Below, piece by piece: positions 10,600 through 22,604 of a DNA stretch of 64,000 nt (positions within the stretch are counted from its first letter, which is position 1; each line of letters begins with the position of its first letter). The position numbers and the translations under genes were made by a program. This DNA is from Oasisia sp. SBJ-2009 (taxonomy: Eukaryota > Annelida > Polychaeta > Sabellida > Siboglinidae). The notes under the pieces were generated by a model. It was not told where the DNA came from. It saw only the letters and a program-made list of their open reading frames with translations, and did no database searches. Location: NCBI GenBank assembly GCA_964017155.1, contig OZ024861.1, positions 14,396,412 to 14,460,411 of the forward strand, written 5' to 3'.

Positions 10600-10990
10600 G
10601 ACAAATATAAACAACCCCAAACAGGTTGTCAATCTGTGTGGATCAGACTACCTTTCTCATTACAAGAACTGTACAATGAGAACTCTTTTAAGAATACCTT
10701 AAAGACGCTATATTTTAGACAACACTTTGGCTGATGCAGTAATAATTACATAAAGAGACAATGCATCGAAGATAACATTACTTCTACCTTAAAATATTTT
10801 TGGTATTTATATTTTTAGCCTTGTATATTTATTTGCTTACTTATTATATTTTTATTAGTCTGTCTTTATGCACTTTTATATAATGTACAGTTAATTCATT
10901 TTAGTTATACGTTTGGGTTTTTATTTTTAAGGACATGCACATGGAAAGCGCCCTGAATAGTTTTTTAGATAGATTTGGCGCTATATAAGT
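10600..10990 (+). mobile_element. LINE 3' end (C-terminus plus hairpin tail)
   Basis: One plus frame reads LYNENSFKNTLKTLYFRQHFG followed by TGA at 10,732-10,734, resembling the FKxxLKTxLF C-terminus of many invertebrate LINEs. An AT-rich 3' UTR follows, then a hairpin AAGCGCC (10,946-10,952) / GGCGCT (10,977-10,982) and TATATAAG, a pattern common at LINE and SINE 3' ends. The protein part is short and has a frameshift, so the family is not assigned. Confidence 0.5.
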
Positions 10991-11037
10991 GTATTTATAA
11001 CGGGAGATCAATGACAACGCATTTTACAATCAGATCG

Positions 11038-11760
11038 AGTACGAGTGTGTGTGCTACCACGCCACCGTCGAATACTATTACTTGTCATACTACGTCTCTG
11101 TCAAGTACGATTACGCGTGCTACTACGCCACTATCGAGTCCGATTACGTGTGCTACTACGCCACCGTCGAGTACGATTACGTGTGCTACTACGCCACCGT
11201 CGAGTACGATTACGTGTGCTACTGCGCCACCGTTGAATACGATTACGTATCCTACTACGCCACCGTCGAGTACGATTACGTGTGCTACTACGCCACCGTC
11301 GGGTCACATTACGTAAGCTACTACGCCACCGTCGAGTCCGATTATATGTGCTACTACGCCACCGTCGTGTCCGATTACGTGTGCTACTACGCCACCGTCG
11401 AGAAAGATTACGTGTGCTACTACGCCACCGTCGAATACGATTAGGTGTGCTACTACGCCACTGTTTGCCATTGTCGAGTATGATTACTTGTGCTACTACG
11501 CCACCGTCGAGTACGAGTACGTGTGCCACTCTGCCATTGTCGAGTACGATTACGTGTACTACTACGCCACCGTCGAGTATGAGTACGTGTTCTTTTACGC
11601 CACTGTCGAGTATGATTAAGTGTGCTACTCTGCCATTGTCGTGTACGATTACGTGTGCTACTACGCCACCGTCGCGTACGATTACGTGTGCTACTAAGCC
11701 ACCGTTGAGAAGGATTACGTGTGCTACTACGCCACCGTCCAGTAGGATTATGTGTTATAA
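11038..11760. repeat. 33-bp minisatellite, about 21-22 copies
   Basis: Tandem copies of a 33-bp unit with core CTACGCCACCGTCGAGTACG and ATTACGTGTG. Because 33 is a multiple of three, several frames stay open over long runs: an 11-residue YYATVEYDYVC repeat and a TTPPSSTITCA repeat on the plus strand, and an RRWRSSTRNRT repeat on the minus strand. A few units are shortened or lengthened (near 11,460 and 11,530). There is no flanking non-repeat coding sequence, so nothing shows that any frame is translated. Confidence 0.93.
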
Positions 11761-11764
11761 TACG

Positions 11765-11942
11765 CTGTAGCGAAACATCTGGACGTTGACAAATCTGGAC
11801 GGAGAAGAGGACGTATGCGCATGCGCGGAATAGAATGAACAGATTTTTCGTTACTGTAGCGAAACATATGGCCGTTGAAAAATCTGGACTGAGAAGAGGT
11901 CGTATGCGCATGCGCGGAATAGAATGAACAGATGTTTCGTTA
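11765..11942. repeat. 89-bp tandem duplication with NRF1-like palindromes
   Basis: Two adjacent 89-bp copies beginning CTGTAGCGAAACAT (11,765 and 11,854), about 90% alike by eye. Each carries the palindrome GCGCATGCGC (11,817-11,826 and 11,906-11,915) inside TGCGCATGCGCG, which matches the NRF1 consensus YGCGCAYGCGCR. They directly follow the minisatellite in an otherwise AT-rich neighbourhood. Confidence 0.88.
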
Positions 11943-13028
<1,086 letters not shown>

Positions 13029-13428
13029 GCAGCATGTTCCAAAATGCAGATGATTCAGGCTACAACACATCAGATTGTCCCTGATTTCTAACGTACATTT
13101 ATAGAATACACCTGTAGTAATGAAGTTATATGATTTGTATCCATGGAGGTGTGACCATTGTATTGGTTCAAAATAAGGTTTGTTCATTTTCTTGGAGATG
13201 TGTGATACAGTGCAAGTCCTGGTTTATTTTTGGAATAGCAACTAGACTTTTAATTGTAATAATACATTTACTAAGGATTTTTTTATTAGGCTATTATAAA
13301 AACTATCCTGGGCACAATCAGCATCTGATGGTGTTTGTTTTGTACTGACAAATGTACAAAATTAATGAACTGTGAGATAATGTTTACAATGTATCTGTCA
13401 TTAATGAAAGTGTACACTTTATAAAAAA
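13029..13428. other. intergenic or 3' flank, no feature recognised
   Basis: AT-rich and without recognisable coding sequence. If the minus-strand terminal exon at 13,566-13,671 is real, this lies downstream of its transcript end. Confidence 0.4.
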
Positions 13429-13434
13429 TTTATT
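13429..13434 (-). other. candidate polyadenylation signal AATAAA
   Basis: AATAAA on the minus strand, about 130 nt downstream of the stop codon of the candidate terminal exon. A second AATAAA (13,565-13,570) overlaps that stop codon. In such AT-rich DNA both may be chance. Confidence 0.25.
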
Positions 13435-13565
13435 TTATAAATATATTCTACCTGTAATCATAATATTATTATGCTCAATGATACTTATAAGGGTTTCCTC
13501 CAATTGTGCATAGATTGTGAGTGCATTAATTGAGTAGAAGTGAACATCAAGTCAGTTGTCACAGT

Positions 13566-13671
13566 TTATTCAACTCCACATATTGCATTTGCCTCTTCTT
13601 CTGTCAGGCCGAGGGCCTCGAGAGTCTTTGCCAACAGGAATGGCTCTATAACAAGCCTCTTGTACGATGCT
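13566..13671 (-). CDS. candidate terminal exon of an unidentified host gene
   Basis: On the minus strand a good splice acceptor (TCTCATTGCAG) ends just before 13,671. It opens into a frame reading ASYKRLVIEPFLLAKTLEAL, then GLTEEEANAICGVE, with TAA at 13,566-13,568. The composition (acidic helix-like C-terminus, ordinary codon mix) looks more like real coding sequence than the surrounding frames. The protein was not recognised. No upstream exon was identified in the window, so the gene is either spread over long introns or the call is wrong. Confidence 0.4.
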
Positions 13672-14392
13672 CTGCAATGAGATGTATAACATATCTAAGT
13701 AGAAGTCATTGACATCCTGATACAGATAATACATATAAACTGCACTATTTTCATCGATCCAGTAGTTTTCCAAGGAATCATTGTTAGAACACCTCCCTTA
13801 GAAGTGTGTTGCTTAATGAATTTGCTCGTGCACCTTCATTAGTCTGCCTATGCAATTTAAATACGCTAACCCTTTTTCCATTATCTCAAGTCGTTTTCCA
13901 TAGTAACCACATGTTACCTATTTCTAGGCTCCATCTGGAGTCGCATTATTTTAAAGATAATTGAATAAACGTTAAGACATGCAGGCAGGCAACTGTCCAG
14001 TTTAAGAAGGGTCTACTGTCTTATTGATACAATGTGTGACATTGCTGCCAGAGAGACCCAGCCAAATATAGAATACACAGTGGAATGCAATCACCTTATG
14101 GCAATTTTTGCATCACCCGACTCCAACTTTAATGAAATTTAGTACAGTTGTAGGTTCACATGAGTACATACAAATAAACATTGAGGTCAAGTATCATTGA
14201 AGATATAGGTCACTGAACTTTGGCCCGATTCGCATACTGACCGCTACATTAATGCTGTAAATTTGCTATTAATAAAGCTAGAGAAATAAACAATAAATCA
14301 TTAGAAAGCCAATAAACGTGCGCATATAACTGTCATAAAATAAAATAAATAATGTAAATGTGAATGTTGTAATATTTGACATTTGACCTCAG
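13672..14392. other. intergenic or intronic, no feature recognised
   Basis: AT-rich sequence with no motif, repeat or RNA gene recognised. Confidence 0.45.
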
Positions 14393-14513
14393 ATACCCAA
14401 AACATGTGTCCTCTGATTTTGCTAATATTTTGCATAGAGTATCCTATATTACTGCAGAAGAGTCCCTGAAAATATTGGAGTGGGTAAATAATAATGTTCA
14501 GAGATACAGTAAA
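14393..14513 (+). CDS. candidate internal exon, unidentified
   Basis: A 121-bp open segment bounded by an acceptor-like TTTGACCTCAG and a donor GTAAGC at 14,514. The frame reads YPKHVSSDFANILHRVSYIT and then AEESLKILEWVNNNVQRYSK, with no stop. An alternative donor, GTAAAT, follows EW. No relatives were recognised and no neighbouring plus-strand exon is visible, so this may be chance. Confidence 0.25.
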
Positions 14514-15415
14514 GTAAGCACACCTGTGGATGAAAAAGTGCACCAGGATAACACTGTATAACCTGTGCAATACAAACTTACAGGGCAATCTCTGATGCAT
14601 AACTCCATATATGTATATATGCTCACTACCAGGTAATTATGTAATTGCTATTCAATATACCAGGGGTTATTGTTATGCAATTACCGATCAGAGAGACAAG
14701 AACATGCACATTTAAAGTTTTTCTGTAATGTTATGTGATTTGTGGCATACAGAGCAATGTTGAAGCATACAAATGAACAAATTGTATTGCATAATACATT
14801 ATGATAAGAATTGCAGGTTGAATTGTATTGACAGTTGATCAGCTTCACCTGTGATGATTGCAGTTTCATTAGACTGAGAGATCATATGTGAAGTGATCTT
14901 AAAAAGGTGAAGTAATGAAATTTATAATTAGTGAGCACATATACATATATTGGATTTACACATCAGAGACTGTGCTGTATTCATATTGGGTTATACAGTG
15001 CTATCCCTCACACAAGACCATTTTTGTATACAGGCAAAGCATGCATTTAACTAAACTAATGCATGGCAACATCATAGATCATTACAAACAAAAGCATTAC
15101 CGGTACTTGTAGTGAAGACAAATGCATTAGTTGTGATGAAAAGAAATACATTCGTTATGCATAAAAAAGGAAGAATGCATTAATTGCAGTGTAGACAAGT
15201 GCACTAACTGAAGGAAGACATGTTAATGTCATGTCAAGTTTACTTTCTGTAATTCAAGGGTAGTGAGTAAAGTTGTCATTTCCAGAATTGTTGAGGCAAC
15301 ACTGCTGAAAGTACAAGTAATTAAAAAGTGACCAATGTGTAAAGTGACAGAATAACAATGTGAACATACATAAGCAACATCTTCAAATTTTCAATTTAGA
15401 CATCCTGAAAATGGC
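14514..15415. other. intergenic; short low-order repeats near 15,115-15,230
   Basis: AT-rich. Around 15,115-15,230 the motif AATGCATTA with GTGAAGACAA/GTGTAGACAA recurs two to three times in degenerate form. No gene recognised. Confidence 0.4.
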
Positions 15416-15866
15416 AAGTGCATCTATATACACCGAATTATACGTAATGCAAGTAACATGGCAAAACACACATATGCCGAAACTGTATAGTGGCAACTGA
15501 AAGATATATGCTAATGAAAGCATAAGTTAATGCTAGCTGTCAAACTGTGCTACAGATGCATGAAGTGACGTCGTCAAGTTAAACATAAGGCAACTCACAA
15601 GGAGAAGTGCATGCATCTATAGACTGAATTACATGTGATGCAAATAACATGACAAAGAATGCATAGGAGGCTGAAACTGACATTGTAGTGGAAGGCAACT
15701 GAAAGTTATTTGCTACTGAAGCACAAGGTAATGCTAGCTGGCTGTCAAAGTGTGCTATACTTGCAAGCTGTCAAGACAGTCAAGTTAAACGTAATGCAAC
15801 TCACGAGGCAAAGTGCATTAATTAACTGAATTACACATAATGCAAGTGACATGGTAAAGTACACAC
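15416..15866. repeat. diverged ~190-206-bp satellite, about 2.3 copies
   Basis: Three successive copies start AAGTGCAT at 15,416, 15,605 and 15,811. All share CTGAATTA (CCGAATTA in the first) and ATGCAA(G/A)T(A/G)ACATG. The first two also share GGCAACTGAAAG, TAATGCTAGCTG and GTCAAGTTAAAC. The third is cut off at 15,866, where the 2.25-kb array starts. Identity is low, so this is an older satellite than the array. Confidence 0.8.
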
Positions 15867-18116
15867 ATGATCTCTACACTTGTCTTTGAAGGAATACATG
15901 TCAAATGCGTACCCTTGAGTTACACTATTGCAAAGAAAGAGGCACTTGTGTAGGTTGCTTTTGCATGTTGATTCCTAAATATGCTGTTTCCAGTCGAGAT
16001 GAATGCGTTGTGCTTGGTGTCATGACGGTCAACGAATCATCTACTCAACTGTATTGAGTCGGTGTATGTGTACATGCGATAATGTGTGTGGCATTCGCCG
16101 CGCGAATGGTGCTTATGCATATCAGTGTTAAGATACTTTCCACGGTGCGATCTCGGCCTCTTACACAAGTTTCGTTTCATGTGCATTATTTTGCATAATA
16201 TTTTGACATCGCGTATCTTGAAATACGTCATATAGCGTGAAAAATAGCTCGATCAATCGTCTGAGTAAAACGTTTCGATTGTGAGAACTGCAACATCAAA
16301 ACTAATGTCCACTCGCACTAGCTGTGATACATGTATCGATGTCATGCTATCGTTGATTTGATTCTCCCAGTGATCGGCCTACATTATCATCTACCTCAAC
16401 AGGTTATATAAATAAAATAACTTGATAAAAACAACGCTTCACCCACTGTCGAATGACTGTTCCGCGTCGCCAATCTCCACATCATCGGGCCTGGTCGGTC
16501 AGTAATGCTGCCAGAAGTCTTCGGCCATGTGTCGCTGTATCTTCACCGGGCGCAGACACCTGAGAAAAAACAATAAAAGAGCGTTACAATGTGCACGGTG
16601 TCTAACAACATTGAAAACAGCAGGCTCAATTCTTACATATGCCCACATTCTTTCACCCCACTGGCGTCAAGGACGCAAATCCCACCGCGATGCGGTCGAG
16701 ATTACATTAAAGAAACTGCATCTGTCGCCAGCATTCGGCTGCGTGGCACAGTAATGGCGGCAAACCGGAAGACGCGCCACAACAATACCGTGACGTCACG
16801 ACAATACGGCGGACGCCCCATTTTCGTTCCCGGCGACGTCAAATTTCAAGATGGCGACGCCTTTGGTCTAAGCAAACTGGGGGAGGGGGCGCTTTCTTCC
16901 ACTTTTACTTCGTTCTTTCAATGTTTTACTTGCGCTAGCCTATTTCGCAATAAGGTACACACATAGGACTACAGTTGTATTATGGTACGACGGCCTGTGC
17001 GACATTCGGGTACTTTTTATGCACGATGCAAATCAATCTGCGTGGCGTATAACACCGATTAGATTCAACAATGTCAGACTCTCTCAATTGATTTTTAGAC
17101 CAAATATATCAGGCCTGCTGCGTCCGCGCGTATTAAAACCACTACAATACCCTACCCGCGCCTCTCGTAATGAAGGTTCAAACGTAGGCGCAATAGAGGT
17201 TGGCTTGCATTCTACGCAAGTGCCTAATTCTTGTCGGAAATGGAACAGAATATTCATATTCTTGTTCTCAATCACAGTACACTGTATATGGTGCATACCA
17301 CTCTTCGATGAGTTGCCTCAATATCTCATGCAGCTTTCCACCTATGCCTAGGCAAATATACGTTTGGACAGTATCTAATTTAACATTCGTACTGCTGAGC
17401 TTCAAACTACTACACTCAACGACAGAAGTTCCCTTCCTTGTGTTGGCAATCTACTCTCTGCGATCTGGAACTTTAAAACGTGTTACCGGCGACGCCACGA
17501 GGGCTGTATGCAGGCTGCGCACAGATGTATCTGAAGCGTTATATGCCATTGCATGCGATAAAAGACGTTCGTTCGCATACAGTCTAGATTTACTCTGTAG
17601 TGTAATACGCTTTGTAGGACGTACAATGTGTGTAGCGAGCTCAACATCAATGATTATATGATGCGACCATTGCCTGTTAGTTGCTTTGTGGTTTCGTTTT
17701 CATATTGAACTTGCGACATGTCTGCTCTTTGGTTTCAAGTCTTCCTATTTGAGACCGACGTGTGAGCGACACAGACCCTCTGAGAATGCGACGCGCGAGT
17801 AGTGATGAACCGCACGCTGGTCACGCATGTCTAGTATATAATTTCGTAGTGGTCTGGGTAGTTTGGAACAACTTTAGTTTTCTCGTATGGCTCTTCGCCA
17901 TCGCTGTTATGTCTAGCCTTTGGCGTTACCTGTTTGTCGGCATAGCGCTAATTACATGGCCAAAGAGCTGGCCTGTTGGCACTGGTCACTGTAGCATATG
18001 CTATTGTTTCCAAGGCAATGTATCAACATATGCATTCGAACTCGGTCACTACCTAGATACAAATCTGCGTGCCGAGATATGTGTGACAGCAATAAATATG
18101 GGTCTCAAAACATCGA
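15867..18116. repeat. satellite unit 1 (block I)
   Basis: First unit. It begins mid-phase at the junction with the older 190-bp satellite (shared ATGA). The CRE TGACGTCA is intact at 16,791-16,798. The G tract is interrupted (GGGGGAGGGGG). It carries a 9-bp insertion GCTGGTCAC near 17,815, shared with unit 3. Confidence 0.95.
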
Positions 18117-20350
18117 ATGATCTCTACACTTGTCTTTGAAGGAAGACATGTCAAATGCGAACCCTTGAGTTACACTATTGCAAAGAAAGAGGCACTTGTG
18201 TAGGTTGCTTTTGCATGCTGATTCCTAAGTATGCTGTTTCCAGTCGAGATGAGTGCGTTGTGCTTGGTGTCATGACGGTCAACGAATCATCTACTCAACT
18301 GTATTGAGTCGGTGTATTTGTACATGCGATAATGTGTGTGGCATTCGCCGCGCGAATGGTGCTTAGTGTTAAGATACTTTCCGCGGTGCGATCCCGGCCT
18401 CTTACACAAGTTTCGTTTTATGTGCATTATTTTGCATCATATTTTGACATTGAGTATCTTGAAATACATCATATAGCGTGAAAAATAGCTCGATCAATCG
18501 TCTGAGTAAAACGTTTCGATTGTGAGAACTGCAACATCAAAACTAATGTCCACTCGCACTAGCTGTGATACATGTATCGATGTCATGCTATCGTCGATTT
18601 AATTCTCCCAGTGATCGGCCTACATTATCATCTACCTCAACATGTTATATAAATAAAATAACTTGATAAAAACAACGCTTCACCCACAGTCGAATGACTG
18701 TTCCGCGTCGCCAATCTTCACATCATCGGGCCAGGTCGGTCAGTATTGCTGCCAGAAGTCTTCGGCCATGTGTTGCTGTACCTTCTACGGGCGCAGACAC
18801 CTGAAAAAAAACAATAAAAGAGCGTTACAATGTGCACGGTGTCTAACAAAATTGAAAACAGCAGGGTCAATTCTTACATATGCCCACATTCCTTCACCCC
18901 ACTGGCGTCAAAGACGCAAATCCCACCGCTATGCGGTCGAGATTACATTAAAGAAACTGGCATCTGTCGCCAACATTCGGCTGCGTGGCACAGTAATGGC
19001 GGCAAACCGGAAGACGCGCCACAACAATAACGTGTCGTAACTACAATACGGCAGACGCGCCATTTTCGTTCCCGGCGACGTCAAATTTCAAGATGGCGAC
19101 GCCTTTGGTCTAAGCAAACTGGGGGGGGGGGGCGCTTTCTTCCACTTTTACTTCGTTCTTTCAATGTCTTACTTGCGCTAGCCTATTTCGCAATAAGGTA
19201 CACACATAGGACTACAGTTGTATTATGGTACGACGGCCTGTGCGACATTCGGGTACTTTTTATGCACGATGCAAATCAATGTGCGTGGCGTATAACACCG
19301 ATAAGATTCAACAATGTCAGACTCTGTCCATTGATTTTTAGACCAAATATATCAGGCCTGCTACATTCGCGCGTATTAAAACCACTACACTACCCTACCC
19401 GCGCCTCTCGTAATGAAGGTTCAAACGTAGGCGCAATTGAGGTTGGCTTGCATTCTACGCAAGTGCCTAATTCTTGTCGGAAATGGAACAGAATATTCAT
19501 ATTCTTGTTCTCAATCACAGTACACTGTATATGGTGCATACCACTCTTCGATGAGTTGTCTCAATGTCTCAAGCAGCTTTCCACCTATGCCTAAGCAAAT
19601 AGACGTTTGGACAGTATCTAATTTAACATTCGTACTGCTGAGCTTAAAACTACTACACTCAACGACAGAAGTTCCCTTCCTTTTGTTGGCAATCTACTCT
19701 CTGCGATCTGGAACTCTAAAACGTGTTACCGGCGACGCCACGAGGGCTGTATACAGGATGCGCAAATATGTATCTGAAGCATTATGTGCCATTCCATGCG
19801 ATGAAAGACGTTCGTTCGCATACAGTCTAGATTTACTATGTAGTGTAATACGCTTTGTAGGACGTACAATGTGTGTAGCTAGCTCAACATCAACGATTAT
19901 ATGATGCGACCATTGCCTGTTAGTTGCTTTGTGGTTTCGTTTTCATATTGAATTTGCGACATGTCTGCTCTTTGGTTTCAAGTCTTCCTATTTGAGACCG
20001 ACGTCTGAGCGACACAGACCCTCTGAGAATGCGACGCGCGAGTAGCGATGAACCCCACGCATGTATAGTATATCATTTCGTAGTAGTCTGGGTAGTTTGG
20101 AACAACCTTTGTTTTCTCGTATGGCTCTTCGCCATCGCTGTTATGTCTAGCCTTTGGCGTTACCTGTTTGTCGGCATAGCGCTCATGACACGGCCAAAGA
20201 GCTGGCCTGTTGGCACTGGTCACTGTAGCATATGCTATTGTTTCCAAAGCAATGTATCAACATATGCATTCGAACTCCGTCACTACCTAGATACAAATCT
20301 GCGTGCCGAGATATGTGTGACTACAAAAAATATGGGTCTCAAAACATCGA
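18117..20350. repeat. satellite unit 2 (block I)
   Basis: The shortest unit (2,234 bp). It has a 9-bp deletion (TGCATATCA missing) near 18,364 and the CRE replaced by GTGTCGTAAC near 19,031, shared with unit 3. G tract of 12. Confidence 0.95.
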
Positions 20351-22604
20351 ATGATCTCTACACTTGTCTTTGAAGGAAGACATGTCAAATGCGAACCCTT
20401 GAGTTACACTATTGCAAAGAAAGAGGCACTTGTGTAGGTTGCTTTTGCATACTGATTCCTAAGTATGCTGTTTCCAGTCGAGATGAGTGCGTTGTGCTTG
20501 GTGTCATGAGGGTCAAAGAATCATCTACTCAACTGTATTGAGTGGGTGTATGTGTACATGCGATAATGTGTGTGGCATTCGCCGCGCGAATGGTGCTTAT
20601 GCATATCAGTGTTAAGATACTTTCCGCGGAGCGATCCCGGCCTCTTACACAAGTTTCGTTTTATGTGCATTATTTTGCATCATATTTTGACATTGAGTAT
20701 CTTGAAATACATCATATAGCGTGAAAAATAGCTCGATCAATCGTCTGAGTAAAACGTTTCGATTGTGAGAACTGCAACATCAAAACTAATGTCCACTCGC
20801 ACTAGCTGTGATACATGTATCGATGTCATGCTATCGTCGATTTGATTCTCCCAGTGATCGGCCTACATTATCATCTACCTCAACATGTTATATAAATAAA
20901 ATAACTTGATAAAAACAACGCTTCACCCACTGTCGAATGACTGTTCCGCGTCGCCAATCTTCACATCATCGGGCCAGGTCGGTCAGTATTGCTGCCAGAA
21001 GTCTTCGGCCATGTGTTGCTGTATCTTCTACGGGCGCAGACACCTGAAAAAAAACAATAAAAGAGCGTTACAATGTGCACGGTGTCTAACAAAATTGAAA
21101 ACAGCAGGGTCAATTCTTACATATGCCCACATTCCTTCACCCCACTGGCGTCAAAGACGCAAATCCCACCGCTATGCGGTCGAGATTACATTAAAGAAAC
21201 TGGCATCTGTCGCCAACATTCGGCTGCGCGGCACAGTAATGGCGGCAAACCGGAAGACGCGCCACAACAATAACGTGTCGTAACTACAATACGGCAGACG
21301 CGCCATTTTCGTTCCCGGCGACGTCAAATTTCAAGATGGCGACGCCTTTGGTCTAAGCAAACTGGGGGGGGGGGGGGCGCTTTCTTCCACTTTTACTTCG
21401 TTCTTTCAATGTCTTACTTGCGCTAGCCTATTTCGCAATAAGGTACACACATAGGACTACAGTTGTATTATGGTACGACGGCCTGTGCGACATTCGGGTA
21501 CTTTTTATGCACGATGCAAATCAATGTGCGTGGCGTATAACACCGATAAGATTCAACAATGTCAGACTCTGTCCATTGATTTTTAGACCAAATATATCAG
21601 GCCTGCTACATCCGCGCATATTAAAACCACTACACTACCCTACCCGCGCCTCTCGTAATGAAGGTTCAAACGTAGGCGCAATTGAGGTTGGCTTGCATTC
21701 TACGCAAGTGCCTAATTCTTGTCGGAAATGGAACAGAATATTCATATTCTTGTTGTCAATCACAGTACACTGTATATGGTGCATACCACTCTTCGATGAG
21801 TTGTCTCAATGTCTCAAGCAGCTTTCCACCTATGCCTAAGCAAATAGACGTTTGGACAGTATCTAATTTAACATTCGTACTGCTGAGCTTCAAACTACTA
21901 CACTCAACGACAGAAGTTCCCTTCCTTGTGTTGGCAATCTACTCTCTGCGATCTGGAACTTTAAAACGTGTTACCGGCGACGCCACGAGGGCTGTATGCA
22001 GGCTGCGCACATATGTATCTGAAGCGTTATATGCCATTGCATGCGATAAAAGACGTTCGTTCGCATACAGTCTAGATTTACTCTGTAGTGTAATACGCTT
22101 TGTAGGACGTACAATGTGTGTAGCGAGCTCAACATCAATGATTATATGATGCGACCATTGCCTGTTAGTTGCTTTGTGGTTTCGTTTTCATATTGAACTT
22201 GCGACATGTCTGCTCTTTGGTTTCAAGTCTTCCTATTTGAGACCGACGTGTGACCGACACAGACCCTCTGAGAATGCGACGCGCGAGTAGTGATGAACCG
22301 CGCGCTGGTCACGCATGTCTAGTATATAATTTCGTAGTGGTCTGGGTAGTTTGGAACAACTTTAGTTTTCTCGTATGGCTCTTCGCCATCGCTGTTATGT
22401 CTAGCCTTTGGCGTTACCTGTTTGTCGGCATAGCGCTAATTACATGGCCAAAGAGCTGGCCTGTTGGCACTGGTCACTGTAGCATATGCTATTGTTTCCA
22501 AGGCAATGTATCAACATATGCATTCGAACTCGGTCACTACCTAGATACAAATCTGCGTGCCGAGATATGTGTGACTGCAATAAATATGGGTCTCAAAACA
22601 TCGA
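20351..22604. repeat. satellite unit 3 (block I)
   Basis: The CRE is lost exactly as in unit 2 (near 21,272). The tail resembles unit 1, including the 9-bp insertion near 22,300. G tract of 14. Confidence 0.95.

Noticed and set aside
11453..11911. Minus-strand Arg/Ser/Trp repeat protein
   Set aside because: A by-product of the 33-bp period; no non-repeat coding sequence, splice signal or start context supports it.
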